A stretch of 53,482 nt of DNA from a virus, in the IMG/VR virus record IMGVR_UViG_3300022918_000002, positions 1 through 53,482 of that record; one strand, given 5' to 3'. The notes beneath the pieces were generated by a model. That model was not told the DNA's origin. It did no database searches and saw nothing but the letters and a program-made list of their open reading frames with translations. Positions 35,002 through 43,403 of this stretch are shown here, one piece after another (positions within the stretch are counted from its first letter, which is position 1; each line of letters starts with the position of its first letter). The position numbers and the translations under genes are program-made.

Positions 35002-35009
35002 CAAATATA
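35002..35009 (-). promoter_or_regulatory. promoter box of leader RNA A
   Basis: TATATTTG on the minus strand, 6-7 nt upstream of the probable RNA start. A TTG lies 16 nt further upstream (35026-35028 region), slightly close for a -33 element. Confidence 0.6.
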
Positions 35010-35049
35010 TAAAAGTTTTCCAATTCAATACTAAAAAATCTAAAATAAT

Positions 35050-35565
35050 TTAATTTTGTATTTTACCAATTAACCTATCCTCAATCCAATACCAATCGTT
35101 TAATACTTTAATACGCCCGAAAATAACTAAACACAAAGCATCAGCATTATACAATGTAACCTTTATTTCGGTATAGTTTTCCTGCGCTAAAGCTTTATAC
35201 CTATTTTTCCTTATCTGCTTGCTTTCGCCTTTAATACGCTTAATTAACGCTGTTTGCCAAGTAGCAGGATGAACTTCACAATAAGGCAATCTGTTCGTCT
35301 CTAATAATGTTTTTAGCATAGTATAACCTTTCATCATAGTTGCTATTGCAAACTTCTTACCTGGCGCATCGTCGGCTGCTCCTGCAAAGTGACTTACCTT
35401 TTCTAAAAATACCAATGGATTTTCAAAGTTATCTTTTATGTAAGCAAACTTATCATTTAAATCAATCGAGGCTTTTGGTATTTTAAAGGCTTCAATATTT
35501 TCATTGTCGTAAATCGCAATCCCACCGCTTGCGCCTGGATCTATTCCTATTATTGTGTATTTCAT
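35050..35565 (-). CDS. RuvC-like Holliday junction resolvase
   Basis: 171 aa. RNase H-fold motifs are visible: GIDPGASGG with Asp9, VFLEKV with Glu55, and YNADALCL with Asp142. These acidic residues bind the catalytic metals that cleave branched DNA. The ATG overlaps the TGA of the upstream gene (35562-35565). Likely function: resolving replication or recombination junctions before packaging. Confidence 0.9.
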   Translation of the reverse strand: MKYTIIGIDPGASGGIAIYDNENIEAFKIPKASIDLNDKFAYIKDNFENPLVFLEKVSHFAGAADDAPGKKFAIATMMKGYTMLKTLLETNRLPYCEVHPATWQTALIKRIKGESKQIRKNRYKALAQENYTEIKVTLYNADALCLVIFGRIKVLNDWYWIEDRLIGKIQN

Positions 35566-35858
35566 TTCTGCATTATTGTTTCAATCTTTAAATCCATTGC
35601 AAGCCGTAACTCTATTTTAGCACCCCTGCTATTTTTCCAGTTGTTTAACATGTAAATGTAATCGCAGTCTATTAAAGCTTTTAAATCTACTTTCATGTAG
35701 TCATCCCAACTTTCAAAATTACCATGTTCTAAATCTAAAGGGCTTATAGGCTCATATCCTAATTCTATAACTTCCTTTTTTGCCTTTTCAAAGTTATTAA
35801 TGTATTCTTCCCTTTCTAAGCCGCTTATTTGTCCGGCAATGTAGCATTTATGTTTCAT
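35562..35858 (-). CDS. DUF4406 (nucleoside deoxyribosyltransferase-like) protein
   Basis: 98 aa. Pattern YIAGQISGLE...ELGYEPISPLDLEHG...WDDYMKVDLKALIDCDYIYMLNNWKNSRGAKIELRLA matches DUF4406, a Rossmann-like family related to nucleoside 2-deoxyribosyltransferases. A role in nucleotide metabolism is suggested but unproven. Confidence 0.85.
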   Translation of the reverse strand: MKHKCYIAGQISGLEREEYINNFEKAKKEVIELGYEPISPLDLEHGNFESWDDYMKVDLKALIDCDYIYMLNNWKNSRGAKIELRLAMDLKIETIMQK

Positions 35859-35860
35859 GA

Positions 35861-36505
35861 TTAAAATATAGTTAATTGTTGTTGATGTTGTTTAAGGCGT
35901 TTTAAAGCGCTTTCATAATAATCTTTATCCAATTCACACGCGGTCAATTCAAAGCCTAAATTATGGCATGCAATAGCAATACTGCCGCTTCCTAAATGCG
36001 TATCTAATATCTTGTCTCCATTTTCAGCGTAATTCATAAGCAACCACTCGTAAAGTTTTACCGGTTTTTGTGTGGGATGGATTCTAACCTCTTTATCTTT
36101 CATATTTCCTTGTAGCATCCCATTCCACATAAAAGTAAATTTATCTACTATAACACCAAATGAATGACTGGCCAATTCACATTTTGAAAATGTACTACTT
36201 TCATTTTGCTTATCCCAAACTATCCTTCCGACATTAGGTATATATTTAGCGTAATAATTGCACCCCCAAATTATTTGATGCTTGCTTACCCTGAATAATT
36301 CATTAAAATAAACCTCATTAGGGACTTCCCAATTTTGTATTTTTTTAGTTTGTCTTCTTACTCCAGATGTGGATATATCATTACCTGTGTAATTGGCTTT
36401 ACCATAATCTTCGAAGTAAGGTGGGTCTGCAATTGCTAAATCGAAATACTTATCTGGATAACGAGCCATTAAATCCATGTTATCCTCGTTTGTTATTTGT
36501 ATCAT
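35861..36505 (-). CDS. DNA methyltransferase, DPPY type (copy 1)
   Basis: 214 aa. The catalytic DPPY is at residues 27-30 and the SAM-binding 'LDTHLGSGS' near 167-176, so motif order is that of beta-class amino-methyltransferases (N6-adenine or N4-cytosine). The ends are almost identical to copy 2 at 37415-38056, while the middle (target recognition region) differs. Likely protects phage DNA from restriction. Confidence 0.9.
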   Translation of the reverse strand: MIQITNEDNMDLMARYPDKYFDLAIADPPYFEDYGKANYTGNDISTSGVRRQTKKIQNWEVPNEVYFNELFRVSKHQIIWGCNYYAKYIPNVGRIVWDKQNESSTFSKCELASHSFGVIVDKFTFMWNGMLQGNMKDKEVRIHPTQKPVKLYEWLLMNYAENGDKILDTHLGSGSIAIACHNLGFELTACELDKDYYESALKRLKQHQQQLTIF

Positions 36506-36509
36506 TTTT

Positions 36510-37412
36510 TTAAGGTTTTGTAAATACTTCTACAGTAGTTGTTTTTTTTACGGGTTTATCTTCTTTTACCGGCTCATAATCTTGCATTACATAAGGTAAT
36601 CTTTCATCGTTTACATTTAATCCAAAGGTTTTAAATTTCTTTCCGCGTGAACGTTGGCATATGACTTCTGAATAATCTCCCATATCTTTTACTATAAGCA
36701 CGGTTTCGCACTTCTGCTGCAATATTGTGCCCAAATGCCCCCTTGCTTTGTCGCTTCCTGGATTTAAGTGTAATACTCCAGTTATGTGGCAATTTGACAA
36801 AGTATTATATTTCATTAACTTTTGTGTAAAAGCTACGCATTCAGTTAAAGAATTAAAATCATTAAGGAAATCAACGTAACCATCAAGTGACACAATGCCT
36901 AATTTATCTTTATAAGGACTTTTAGTAAATAGCCAATCTAAATATGCCATTCGTTCCGATGCACTGTATTCACGTAATTTCACTGCAATGTAATAACTAT
37001 GTATTCCTCCTACTGCCCGCCTTATACGGTCTGCTGTATTCCAACTGTCGTGTTCATCCTGTTCGGTGTCAATATCAATAATGTACTTACCGGCTAAATC
37101 ATGACCTCTTATATCAGGTGCGTATAAATTTGCAGTACCTCCAATTGCACACGCTAAAATCAAACTCTTTGCCCATGTCTTACGGCTTTTCTCCTCCCCT
37201 TTAATCATTGATATGTTTCCAAAAGTTCCAAATCTTAAAGGGTATTGTATTCCGTTGTAAAACCTGTCATCTAATCCTATTGAAATAGCTAATGGTGGCC
37301 TTTTGGGTTTTGTGTTTAAATCAACTGTGCTTTTTTTATGTACATCAGCATAATCTAATTCTTTAGGATCATCTTTTAATGCTAAATCCGGTGTTATTTT
37401 TTGTATTGCCAT
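36510..37412 (-). CDS. RepA/RecA-like ATPase with altered Walker A
   Basis: 300 aa. The nucleotide-binding loop at about 72-79 reads GEEKSRKT, with Arg in place of the usual Gly before Lys. A Walker B-like 'LGIVSLDGYVDF' and a sensor-like 'CHITGVLHLNP' follow. Such AAA_25-type ATPases act as replication helicase or loader proteins in plasmids and phages. It lies between two methyltransferase copies. Confidence 0.75.
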   Translation of the reverse strand: MAIQKITPDLALKDDPKELDYADVHKKSTVDLNTKPKRPPLAISIGLDDRFYNGIQYPLRFGTFGNISMIKGEEKSRKTWAKSLILACAIGGTANLYAPDIRGHDLAGKYIIDIDTEQDEHDSWNTADRIRRAVGGIHSYYIAVKLREYSASERMAYLDWLFTKSPYKDKLGIVSLDGYVDFLNDFNSLTECVAFTQKLMKYNTLSNCHITGVLHLNPGSDKARGHLGTILQQKCETVLIVKDMGDYSEVICQRSRGKKFKTFGLNVNDERLPYVMQDYEPVKEDKPVKKTTTVEVFTKP

Positions 37413-37414
37413 AA

Positions 37415-38056
37415 TTAAAACATTGTTAATTGCTGTTGATGAATTTTAATGCGTTTACAAGCGGCATCGAAATAATCTTTGTCTAACTCACATGCAGTTA
37501 AATCAAACCCTAAATTATGGCACGCTATAGCTATTGATCCACTACCCAAATGCGTATCTAAAATTAGCTGATTAGGTTTGGCGTAATTCATGAGCAACCA
37601 TTCGTAAAGCTTAACAGGCTTTTGTGTTGGGTGTATTCTTTCCTTATACAATCCATCTTTTGCATTAGCTCCAACCCATCCAACCTTAAATGATCTTAAT
37701 GCACCTCCTTTAGAACTAAAAGCTAATTCTCCATCAGAAAAATCGTTTTCTCCTGTCCCCTTGTCCCAATATATCCAAGATGATATTGGAGGTAAAAACG
37801 GAGTCATGTGATTTGCTCCCCAAACAATCTGGTTTTTTGAAACCCTAAATAATTCATTAAAATAATTATTGTCAGGAGTTTTTAAGTCCCAATCAGAATT
37901 GCCTCTATTTATTTTTTTCTTTCCATTTCCTAAGGTCATTTTATTAGCCCCAATCCCATACGGAGGGTCTACTATAGCTAAGTCGAAATATTTATCAGGA
38001 TAACGAGCCATCAAAGCCATGTTATCTTCATTAGTAATTTTAATTTTATCTACCAT
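37415..38056 (-). CDS. DNA methyltransferase, DPPY type (copy 2)
   Basis: 213 aa from the ATG at 38054-38056 (MVDKIKITNEDNM), which aligns with the start of copy 1. DPPY at about 30-33 and the same 'LDTHLGSGSIAIACHNLGF' SAM block. The middle 'GNGKKKINRGNSDWDLKTPDNN' differs from copy 1, so DNA targets may differ. It arose by duplication with divergence of the recognition part. Confidence 0.9.
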   Translation of the reverse strand: MVDKIKITNEDNMALMARYPDKYFDLAIVDPPYGIGANKMTLGNGKKKINRGNSDWDLKTPDNNYFNELFRVSKNQIVWGANHMTPFLPPISSWIYWDKGTGENDFSDGELAFSSKGGALRSFKVGWVGANAKDGLYKERIHPTQKPVKLYEWLLMNYAKPNQLILDTHLGSGSIAIACHNLGFDLTACELDKDYFDAACKRIKIHQQQLTMF

Positions 38057-38057
38057 T

Positions 38058-38654
38058 TTAAATTTCATTATCTGTTAATGTTTTACATCCTTTATCCTCG
38101 TAATCTGCATAATGTTCACAGCAATGTAAATCATGCTCTTTATTTTCATATCTAACTAATAATTCAGATAAAAAGTTATTAAGTTTTTCCGTTATAGCTT
38201 CATTGCTAAACATATCTTCTTTCATGAATTTAGCAAAGCTGTCAGTAATTACAGGGTCTTTTGCCTTATCGCTATTTTCTTTGTAAACCTCCCTAAGTGT
38301 TTCTATACTTTGGGGCTTAACGGTATCTTTAAACTCGTAGTGATTAAAAAAATCATTAAGCCTAAACATATCCATATTTAATTTAAAACGCTCGTAATGC
38401 CCTTTTAAAGGCTCTTTAAGTATATTTTGTATTTCCTTTTCTGCCGTAATGTTTGAGCCTTCATAATGCAGTAAAAGCTGATTATAAACATACATAGTCA
38501 TTTTACAAAAATGGTGGTTACGCGCTAATCTTTCCTCTTTCACAAAATTTATCCAGTCTACAACTTCGTTAAAAGCATTAGCATCGGTTTGGTTAGGTTT
38601 GTTGCCTTTTGCTATTGTGTATGCAAGCCGGTTCATTGATTTTTCTATATTCAT
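38058..38654 (-). CDS. hypothetical protein of replication block
   Basis: 198 aa, helical and acidic; C-terminal cluster 'EHDLHCCEHYADYEDKGC' with four Cys and two His may bind metal. Its ATG overlaps the TGA of the C5-methyltransferase gene (ATGA). Family unknown. Confidence 0.6.
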   Translation of the reverse strand: MNIEKSMNRLAYTIAKGNKPNQTDANAFNEVVDWINFVKEERLARNHHFCKMTMYVYNQLLLHYEGSNITAEKEIQNILKEPLKGHYERFKLNMDMFRLNDFFNHYEFKDTVKPQSIETLREVYKENSDKAKDPVITDSFAKFMKEDMFSNEAITEKLNNFLSELLVRYENKEHDLHCCEHYADYEDKGCKTLTDNEI

Positions 38655-39385
38655 AGATTTGATTCTTTTTTATTTTCATAAGCTTCTATTGATTTAAATA
38701 TTGAATATGGTATTATAGGGCATACGGCGTTTCCTAAAGCGTGTAAAGCCAATTGTGTGGAAAACCCATAATTTGATTCACACAATGGGGGCAAGGTTTT
38801 CCGTTGAATAGCATTGATAACCCTATTTGTTTCCCATTCTCTACTCGCCTGGTAATTGCAGGTGTTTTGTATAATGTTCCTCGATCCCTGTTGTCCGATG
38901 CCATTGGGGTAGGCAATAACGTAAAGCCGCTCTCTTTCATGAGGTAATCCAAACGCTTCTGCCGTGAAACATTCCCATTCTGCATTGTACCCGATTTCGG
39001 AAAGGTCAAATAAGACTTTTTCAAATCCTTTTTTAAGGAGGTTTGGGCTATTTTCAATAACGACCCATTCAGGTCTAATTTCGTAAATAGCACGGTCGTA
39101 ATGTTCCCATAATCCGCTTCGTTCTCCCACAATTCCAACTGACTTAAAATTTGCTGCTGAAATATCTTGGCATGGGAATCCTCCTGTAATAATTTTAACT
39201 TTACCATTGTATTCTTTAAAATCAGTTGTTTTTATATCTCCATACTGTTTGCATTCAGGAAAATGTTTTTTTGTTATTGAATTGCAATAATCGCTTATTT
39301 CAACGCTTGCTACATTTTTCCAACCTAATTCGTGTGCTGCTATCTGAAAGCCGCCAATACCGTTAAATAAAGCGTAGTGCTTCAT
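38651..39385 (-). CDS. C5-cytosine DNA methyltransferase
   Basis: 244 aa. Motif I FNGIGGF (7-13), motif IV GGFPCQDIS with nucleophile Cys72, motif VI ENSP (111-114, normally ENV), motif VIII HERERLYVIAYP, motif X ALGNAVCP near the C-terminus. It is shorter than most because the target recognition domain is small. The third methyltransferase of the phage, probably for anti-restriction. Confidence 0.93.
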   Translation of the reverse strand: MKHYALFNGIGGFQIAAHELGWKNVASVEISDYCNSITKKHFPECKQYGDIKTTDFKEYNGKVKIITGGFPCQDISAANFKSVGIVGERSGLWEHYDRAIYEIRPEWVVIENSPNLLKKGFEKVLFDLSEIGYNAEWECFTAEAFGLPHERERLYVIAYPNGIGQQGSRNIIQNTCNYQASREWETNRVINAIQRKTLPPLCESNYGFSTQLALHALGNAVCPIIPYSIFKSIEAYENKKESNL

Positions 39386-39389
39386 AATT

Positions 39390-40154
39390 CTAAGTTTTAG
39401 ATGCCAATATCCTTGTTATGTTTTTTCGTAGGTTTGAAAGGCTTAAAACCGTTTTCTTCCAAAACAAATCATCATCGTTATTTAAGTAATCATAAGCAGC
39501 AACTAAGTTTTCAATACTTACACCATCGTTTTCTACCATAAGCCGTATTTCTGTAACGTAGCTTTTGTAAACTGCCTTTTCCTGGTGGTTAGTTGGTAGC
39601 TGTTTTTCTTTTAGATTTTTAATAAATACTTTTCTAAACTTATCAGCCATTACAAAGTACATTAATTCCTTTTCTGTAACTTCAATTTCGGTGTCTTTGT
39701 ATTTTAAATTATTACCTGAAATTGAAATATCGGACATCTTTATTTTTAATAAAGATATATATGGTTTATTATCTGGTATAGGTTGGCGATTTCTGTCTGT
39801 TCCATTTGCTAATTCTCGCTCCTCCATTTGCGGTTTTTCGCTAATGGTTGATTCTATTGGGATAGAGTACCATTTTGTACGGTCATAACCCTTTTTATTA
39901 TGGCTGCTAACTAATATTAATTTAGCCTTATGTAAATTTATTAAACAGGTCTTTATTTGGCTTTCAGTAAGCCATGTAAATTGCTCTGTAAAGGCTTTTA
40001 TACTATTAAAAGTCCAGTACTGCCCATCATGGAAATTAACCTTATTAGATCGATTAAAATCAACCCAATAATCAATGTTAGATAATATAATAGCGGCATC
40101 AGTTCCAACTAACTTAGCTATTTCAGGCTCGAATGTCATTTTAACTTTACTCAT
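39390..40154 (-). CDS. replication initiator-like protein (winged helix)
   Basis: 254 aa. The N-terminus is a winged-helix pattern (AAIILSNIDYWVDFN...QYWTFNSIKAFTEQFTWLTESQIKTCL...LHKAKLI), and the C-terminus has 'DLFWKKTVLSLSNLRKNITRIL', typical of phage replication proteins of the DnaD/RepO kind. It lies upstream of the methyltransferases and ATPase, consistent with a replication module. Confidence 0.75.
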   Translation of the reverse strand: MSKVKMTFEPEIAKLVGTDAAIILSNIDYWVDFNRSNKVNFHDGQYWTFNSIKAFTEQFTWLTESQIKTCLINLHKAKLILVSSHNKKGYDRTKWYSIPIESTISEKPQMEERELANGTDRNRQPIPDNKPYISLLKIKMSDISISGNNLKYKDTEIEVTEKELMYFVMADKFRKVFIKNLKEKQLPTNHQEKAVYKSYVTEIRLMVENDGVSIENLVAAYDYLNNDDDLFWKKTVLSLSNLRKNITRILASKT

Positions 40155-40161
40155 GATGCAG

Positions 40162-40764
40162 TTAATCTAAACCAAAATATAATTCCATGCTTAAATCTTC
40201 TGTATCGGCTTGTTTAAGAGCATCAATAAGCTTTCCTTTAGACTCTTTACACAAACCATATCCGTAAGAACGATAACGGTATGACCTTTCGAAAGTAGAT
40301 ACAGGAAATATCAACCCATCATCAATAACAAGCTTTTTATTTGTGAGGTCTTCAAAGAACGTATTAACAAAAATATTGTAATAAGTGATACCCTCTTTTT
40401 CGGAACGCTTTGCATAAGCATATTTGGTAATTGAAAAATCAAACCTTGATATAATTTCAACAGGTGTTCCATAAGTATGCCTTATAAGTTCGACCCTAAT
40501 GTTTGTAGTTTTATTTTTATAGCATTTTACATTCCTGTTTTCATAAGAAAAAAAATAATTATCATCCTTTTCAAAAACATTAATCGCTTCTATTAAATCT
40601 TTTTCAGATTGAAAAAACACATCAATATCTTTAATCTTTTGATTATTAAAAATGTTTTTGAAACATCCACCGGCAATAAAACCTTTATGCCCCTCCATGT
40701 AGTAATCCAAGAATCTTACTTTGTTAAATGATTCTTTTGGTCGTTCAATAAATTTAGTTTCCAT
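40162..40764 (-). CDS. nucleotidyltransferase-fold protein
   Basis: 200 aa. 'GFIAGGCFKNIFNNQKIKDIDVFFQ' contains the GG...DxD signature (DIDVF) of the nucleotidyltransferase superfamily. Such proteins occur in phages with unknown substrates (tRNA or nucleotides possible). It is the first gene after leader RNA B, with ATG only 7 nt from the end of the terminator. Confidence 0.75.
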   Translation of the reverse strand: METKFIERPKESFNKVRFLDYYMEGHKGFIAGGCFKNIFNNQKIKDIDVFFQSEKDLIEAINVFEKDDNYFFSYENRNVKCYKNKTTNIRVELIRHTYGTPVEIISRFDFSITKYAYAKRSEKEGITYYNIFVNTFFEDLTNKKLVIDDGLIFPVSTFERSYRYRSYGYGLCKESKGKLIDALKQADTEDLSMELYFGLD

Positions 40765-40770
40765 AAATAA

Positions 40771-40876
40771 AAAACAAAAGCCGAAAACGTCAAGGGATCC
40801 ACTCCTATCGGTTTACGGCTTGTTTAGGTTAAAGTGCAACCTATAATGTCTTAATGTAGGTGGATCTTCTACGAGA
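40771..40876 (-). ncRNA. pseudoknotted leader RNA, copy B
   Basis: Same plan as copy A. The 5' hairpin GTAG/CTAC (40869-40872 with 40856-40859) has loop positions 40860-40866 complementary (7 bp) to 40796-40802 in the terminator loop. An extra hairpin lies at 40826-40842. The terminator stem AAGCCG/CGGCTT (40816-40821 with 40778-40783) is followed by TTTTGTTTTTT. The linker ACATTAAGACATTATAGG is nearly the same as in copy C. Confidence 0.75.
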
Positions 40877-40884
40877 CAAATATA
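40877..40884 (-). promoter_or_regulatory. promoter box of leader RNA B
   Basis: TATATTTG on the minus strand, directly upstream of the hairpin start. No clear -33 TTG is seen, so activity may need a phage factor. Confidence 0.55.
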
Positions 40885-40901
40885 CAAATATTATTTAATT
40901 G

Positions 40902-41408
40902 CTAAAACGCTTTACCATTTTCTTTAATACGATTTTCAATTTTGTGGTCAGCACGATTAGCATTGTACTCTAACTTTTCCATTACAGCCCCGCCAATATC
41001 ATAACCCCAACGACCACAATAATCCATAATTCTAATTACTGCATCAGCCATTTCTACTTCTGCCATTGGTCGGTTAGGCAAATGGTCATCCATAAGGTTT
41101 TTGCGTTCTCCCTCCATAGCTTCTGATAATTCGCTATGAATTAAACATATCATTTCGGCTTTGTTACGCTCTTTTAATTCTCCTGTTATAATATTTGTGT
41201 GCCAACCAGCTAATAGTGAATCGTTGTAGCAAATATCACGCATATCGTTTATTTCTTTCGATTTTATAAGATTGTCAATATATTTCTTTGCTATTGAAAG
41301 CTTATCAAACTTTTTATTTTCATCTTCTAAATCACTGTAAATTTTAAATTGTTCTACGTCTGTTAAGAAAATTATTTCAAAACCTTTATAGTCTTCTATT
41401 TTTGCCAT
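40902..41408 (-). CDS. MazG-like nucleotide pyrophosphohydrolase
   Basis: 168 aa. The C-terminal half has the MazG signature: 'IHSELSEAMEGER', 'EVEMADAVIRIMDYCG', 'KLEYNANRADHK'. The acidic residues bind metal to hydrolyse NTPs or dNTPs. Phage MazG homologues are linked to nucleotide pool control. N-terminal 70 residues are unassigned. Confidence 0.88.
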   Translation of the reverse strand: MAKIEDYKGFEIIFLTDVEQFKIYSDLEDENKKFDKLSIAKKYIDNLIKSKEINDMRDICYNDSLLAGWHTNIITGELKERNKAEMICLIHSELSEAMEGERKNLMDDHLPNRPMAEVEMADAVIRIMDYCGRWGYDIGGAVMEKLEYNANRADHKIENRIKENGKAF

Positions 41409-41413
41409 TGTTT

Positions 41414-41737
41414 TTAATTTGTAAAGTTAAAATTTAGTGTGCCAGTTTCTTTACTCGCATTTTTCTGCTGTTTTAAGCGCATTTCTTTGCTTATCCATAC
41501 AACTATGTACTTTGTCTTGTTATTAGGTCGCTTAGTGGCTAAAAATGGGTTTACAGGGTGTTTAAATATTAATTCCTGCTTTTATAATTGTTGTAAAGCA
41601 TTACCCCATTCGCTGCCGTTGCCTGTAATTTTACCACACGCCATTTTATAGGCTTGTTTAAGGTCTTCTACTGTAAATGAAATAAACCTTTTGCTTACCC
41701 ATTTCTTTGAGAACTCGTAAGGGGTTAGGTTATTCAT
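41414..41737 (-). pseudogene. small phage gene split by an in-frame TAA
   Basis: From the ATG at 41735-41737 the frame encodes MNNLTPYEFSKKWVSKRF to 'GNALQQL', then TAA at 41582-41584, and the same frame goes on open for 55 codons as 'KQELIFKHPVNPFLATKRP' and 'YIVVWISKEMRLKQQKNASK' to TAA at 41414-41416. The downstream half reads as a natural continuation of a family of about 105 aa. It is either a nonsense mutation, a consensus error or a recoded stop. Confidence 0.6.
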
Positions 41738-41960
41738 AAAATGGAATCCAGTTACCGAAAGTTGATTTAACCCCTCTACCAATCTCCAAGTGAGCGCATT
41801 TATTTAACAAGCATAGTTTTTTTTCGCCTTTATCATTAAGAATATAGAAAGCTAAATTATGCGGTTCTCTTGCTTCAGTAGATGAAATAACTTCATACTT
41901 TTTATTAAAAGTAAAGTTATCTGCCGGATATGGTAACATTACATATTTAAGTTTTTTCAT
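41730..41960 (-). CDS. hypothetical protein
   Basis: 76 aa, compact beta-rich protein (LNDKGEKKLCLLNKCAHLEIGRG). Its 3' end overlaps the start of the interrupted gene by 8 nt. Family unknown. Confidence 0.6.
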   Translation of the reverse strand: MKKLKYVMLPYPADNFTFNKKYEVISSTEAREPHNLAFYILNDKGEKKLCLLNKCAHLEIGRGVKSTFGNWIPFYE

Positions 41961-42152
41961 TGCTATTATTTTTAAAATTTATCCCAGTTTTCTTGTACCC
42001 ATTCATCACAAATAATTAAAGCGGGTTTACTATACTTCAACCCGCTTTAACTTGGTAGCCGCCATCCCTGACGCAATCGTGCCCTAAGTTTCAAGTATTT
42101 TTACGATTGTTGTTTTTTATAAAACACGATACTACCTGAATGAATTTAGTTT
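41961..42152. other. intergenic region with long inverted repeat
   Basis: Holds a perfect 12-bp inverted repeat (42016-42027 and 42039-42050, 11-nt loop). On the minus strand the distal arm is inside a short open stretch 'KYSKPALIICDEWVQENW' that ends in TAA at 41972-41974 and has no ATG. The sequence between 42050 and 42150 is more GC-rich than its surroundings and may be a structured RNA or a degenerate gene end. I cannot assign it. Confidence 0.35.
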
Positions 42153-42905
42153 CTACATGATTATCGGGGGGGTTAATATTTTTTCAGCTTTTAAAACGTT
42201 AGCGGTTAATAATTCTTTATCTTCCTCCGTTGGCTTAAAGTTATGTATAACCTTTGACGGCCATTTGCTATGCGATGGTATATACGCTAATTCGCTTATA
42301 TGCTTTTCAGTAATAAATCTACCTTGCCACGGCTCAATTCCTATTCTTTCTAAAAAGTTAGTATCTTCTATTTCTTCACGTATTTGTATCAGTTGGTCGT
42401 AAGATGGTGTAAATGCCATTATCTCGCAATATTCAACGCCAAGCAATATACAGTTAGAAACAACCTGCCAAAATATATCAGGAAACAAGCCTTTAAAAAC
42501 ATCAATATTTATTACACCCTCGTTAAGCTCTAACAATGCTTTAGAAAGGGTGTAATACTTCTTAGGTTGATAGCATTTCATTTCTCCCGCTGTATTAACT
42601 TTAGTAAAGTCAGGCGAGCCACTCCAAAAAGGATATTTAGGATGGGTTAACGTTGTTTTTGAGCATAAAGAATACTCTATACCCATATCATTTTCAAAAG
42701 CCCATGCCTCCATTACTTTGCCCCATGTCATATCTTGGGAATACGCACCAGTATCTAACGAACGCCCTAAACACCTTTCGGCTCTTTTTTCTTCAATGTA
42801 AGTTAAGGCAGGCGCGCCAAATCCTTTTCCTGATTTGTCTTTAGTCATTAACTTGAATATTTCGCTTGATGTAAAACGTCCTATTCTTTGCTCTATACTA
42901 ATCAT
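42153..42905 (-). CDS. YqaJ-type recombination exonuclease
   Basis: 250 aa. 'RIGRFTSSEIFKLM', 'YSQDMTWGKVMEAWAFE' and the metal-binding GSPDF...AGEMKC are the YqaJ/lambda-exonuclease signature. It degrades one strand of double-stranded DNA to feed recombination. It overlaps by 8 nt with its upstream partner, a typical exonuclease plus annealing-like pair. Confidence 0.9.
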   Translation of the reverse strand: MISIEQRIGRFTSSEIFKLMTKDKSGKGFGAPALTYIEEKRAERCLGRSLDTGAYSQDMTWGKVMEAWAFENDMGIEYSLCSKTTLTHPKYPFWSGSPDFTKVNTAGEMKCYQPKKYYTLSKALLELNEGVINIDVFKGLFPDIFWQVVSNCILLGVEYCEIMAFTPSYDQLIQIREEIEDTNFLERIGIEPWQGRFITEKHISELAYIPSHSKWPSKVIHNFKPTEEDKELLTANVLKAEKILTPPIIM

Positions 42906-43401
42906 TGGTTTTAATTTTTGAGTTTAGAAAGTTAATTACTTTGTTGTATGAGTTATATTCCTGGTTATTTATAACTCTTTCAACACCCGTTAATTCTTCT
43001 GGATTTAATTCTGATTTAACTTGGTCTAATAGGGTTTTAATATTACCTAAATGATCTATACCGCCTTTTAATACCCTTAGTATAGCTAATCCATTTGCCT
43101 CTCCAATACGCCCCTTGTTTTCTACAATGCCTATTTCAACTTCTAAGTTAACCCATGCAGAAGTTTCTTTTGTGCCGGTGTACATATTCAACTTCTTACA
43201 GTTGGTCGCATTAAGTATCATCGGTTTTACATTCTCTCCATTTGAATACGTTTTTTCATGAAAGTAAGCAACGTTCTTCAATTCCTTTTTTTGTAATTGA
43301 ACATCTTTTTGTTCAACACGCTGTATCGTTAATATAACATTTGAATCTATGTCCCATGCAGCCATAAAATCAGATTTAAATGCGTTTCTCCAATTTCCCA
43401 T
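42898..43401 (-). CDS. recombination partner protein of YqaJ
   Basis: 167 aa from ATG at 43399-43401 (MGNWRNAFKSD); the longer reading overlaps the HNH gene. Contains 'KPMILNATNCKKL' and 'KETSAWVNLEVEIGI', beta-rich. Proteins of this kind sit next to YqaJ in Bacteroidetes phages; single-strand binding or annealing is a reasonable but unproven role. Confidence 0.65.
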   Translation of the reverse strand: MGNWRNAFKSDFMAAWDIDSNVILTIQRVEQKDVQLQKKELKNVAYFHEKTYSNGENVKPMILNATNCKKLNMYTGTKETSAWVNLEVEIGIVENKGRIGEANGLAILRVLKGGIDHLGNIKTLLDQVKSELNPEELTGVERVINNQEYNSYNKVINFLNSKIKTND

Positions 43402-43403
43402 AA

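Noticed and set aside
38734-39207. Second minus-strand open frame inside the C5-methyltransferase gene
   Set aside because: The overlapping frame 38651-39385 carries all methyltransferase motifs; this one does not resemble any protein.
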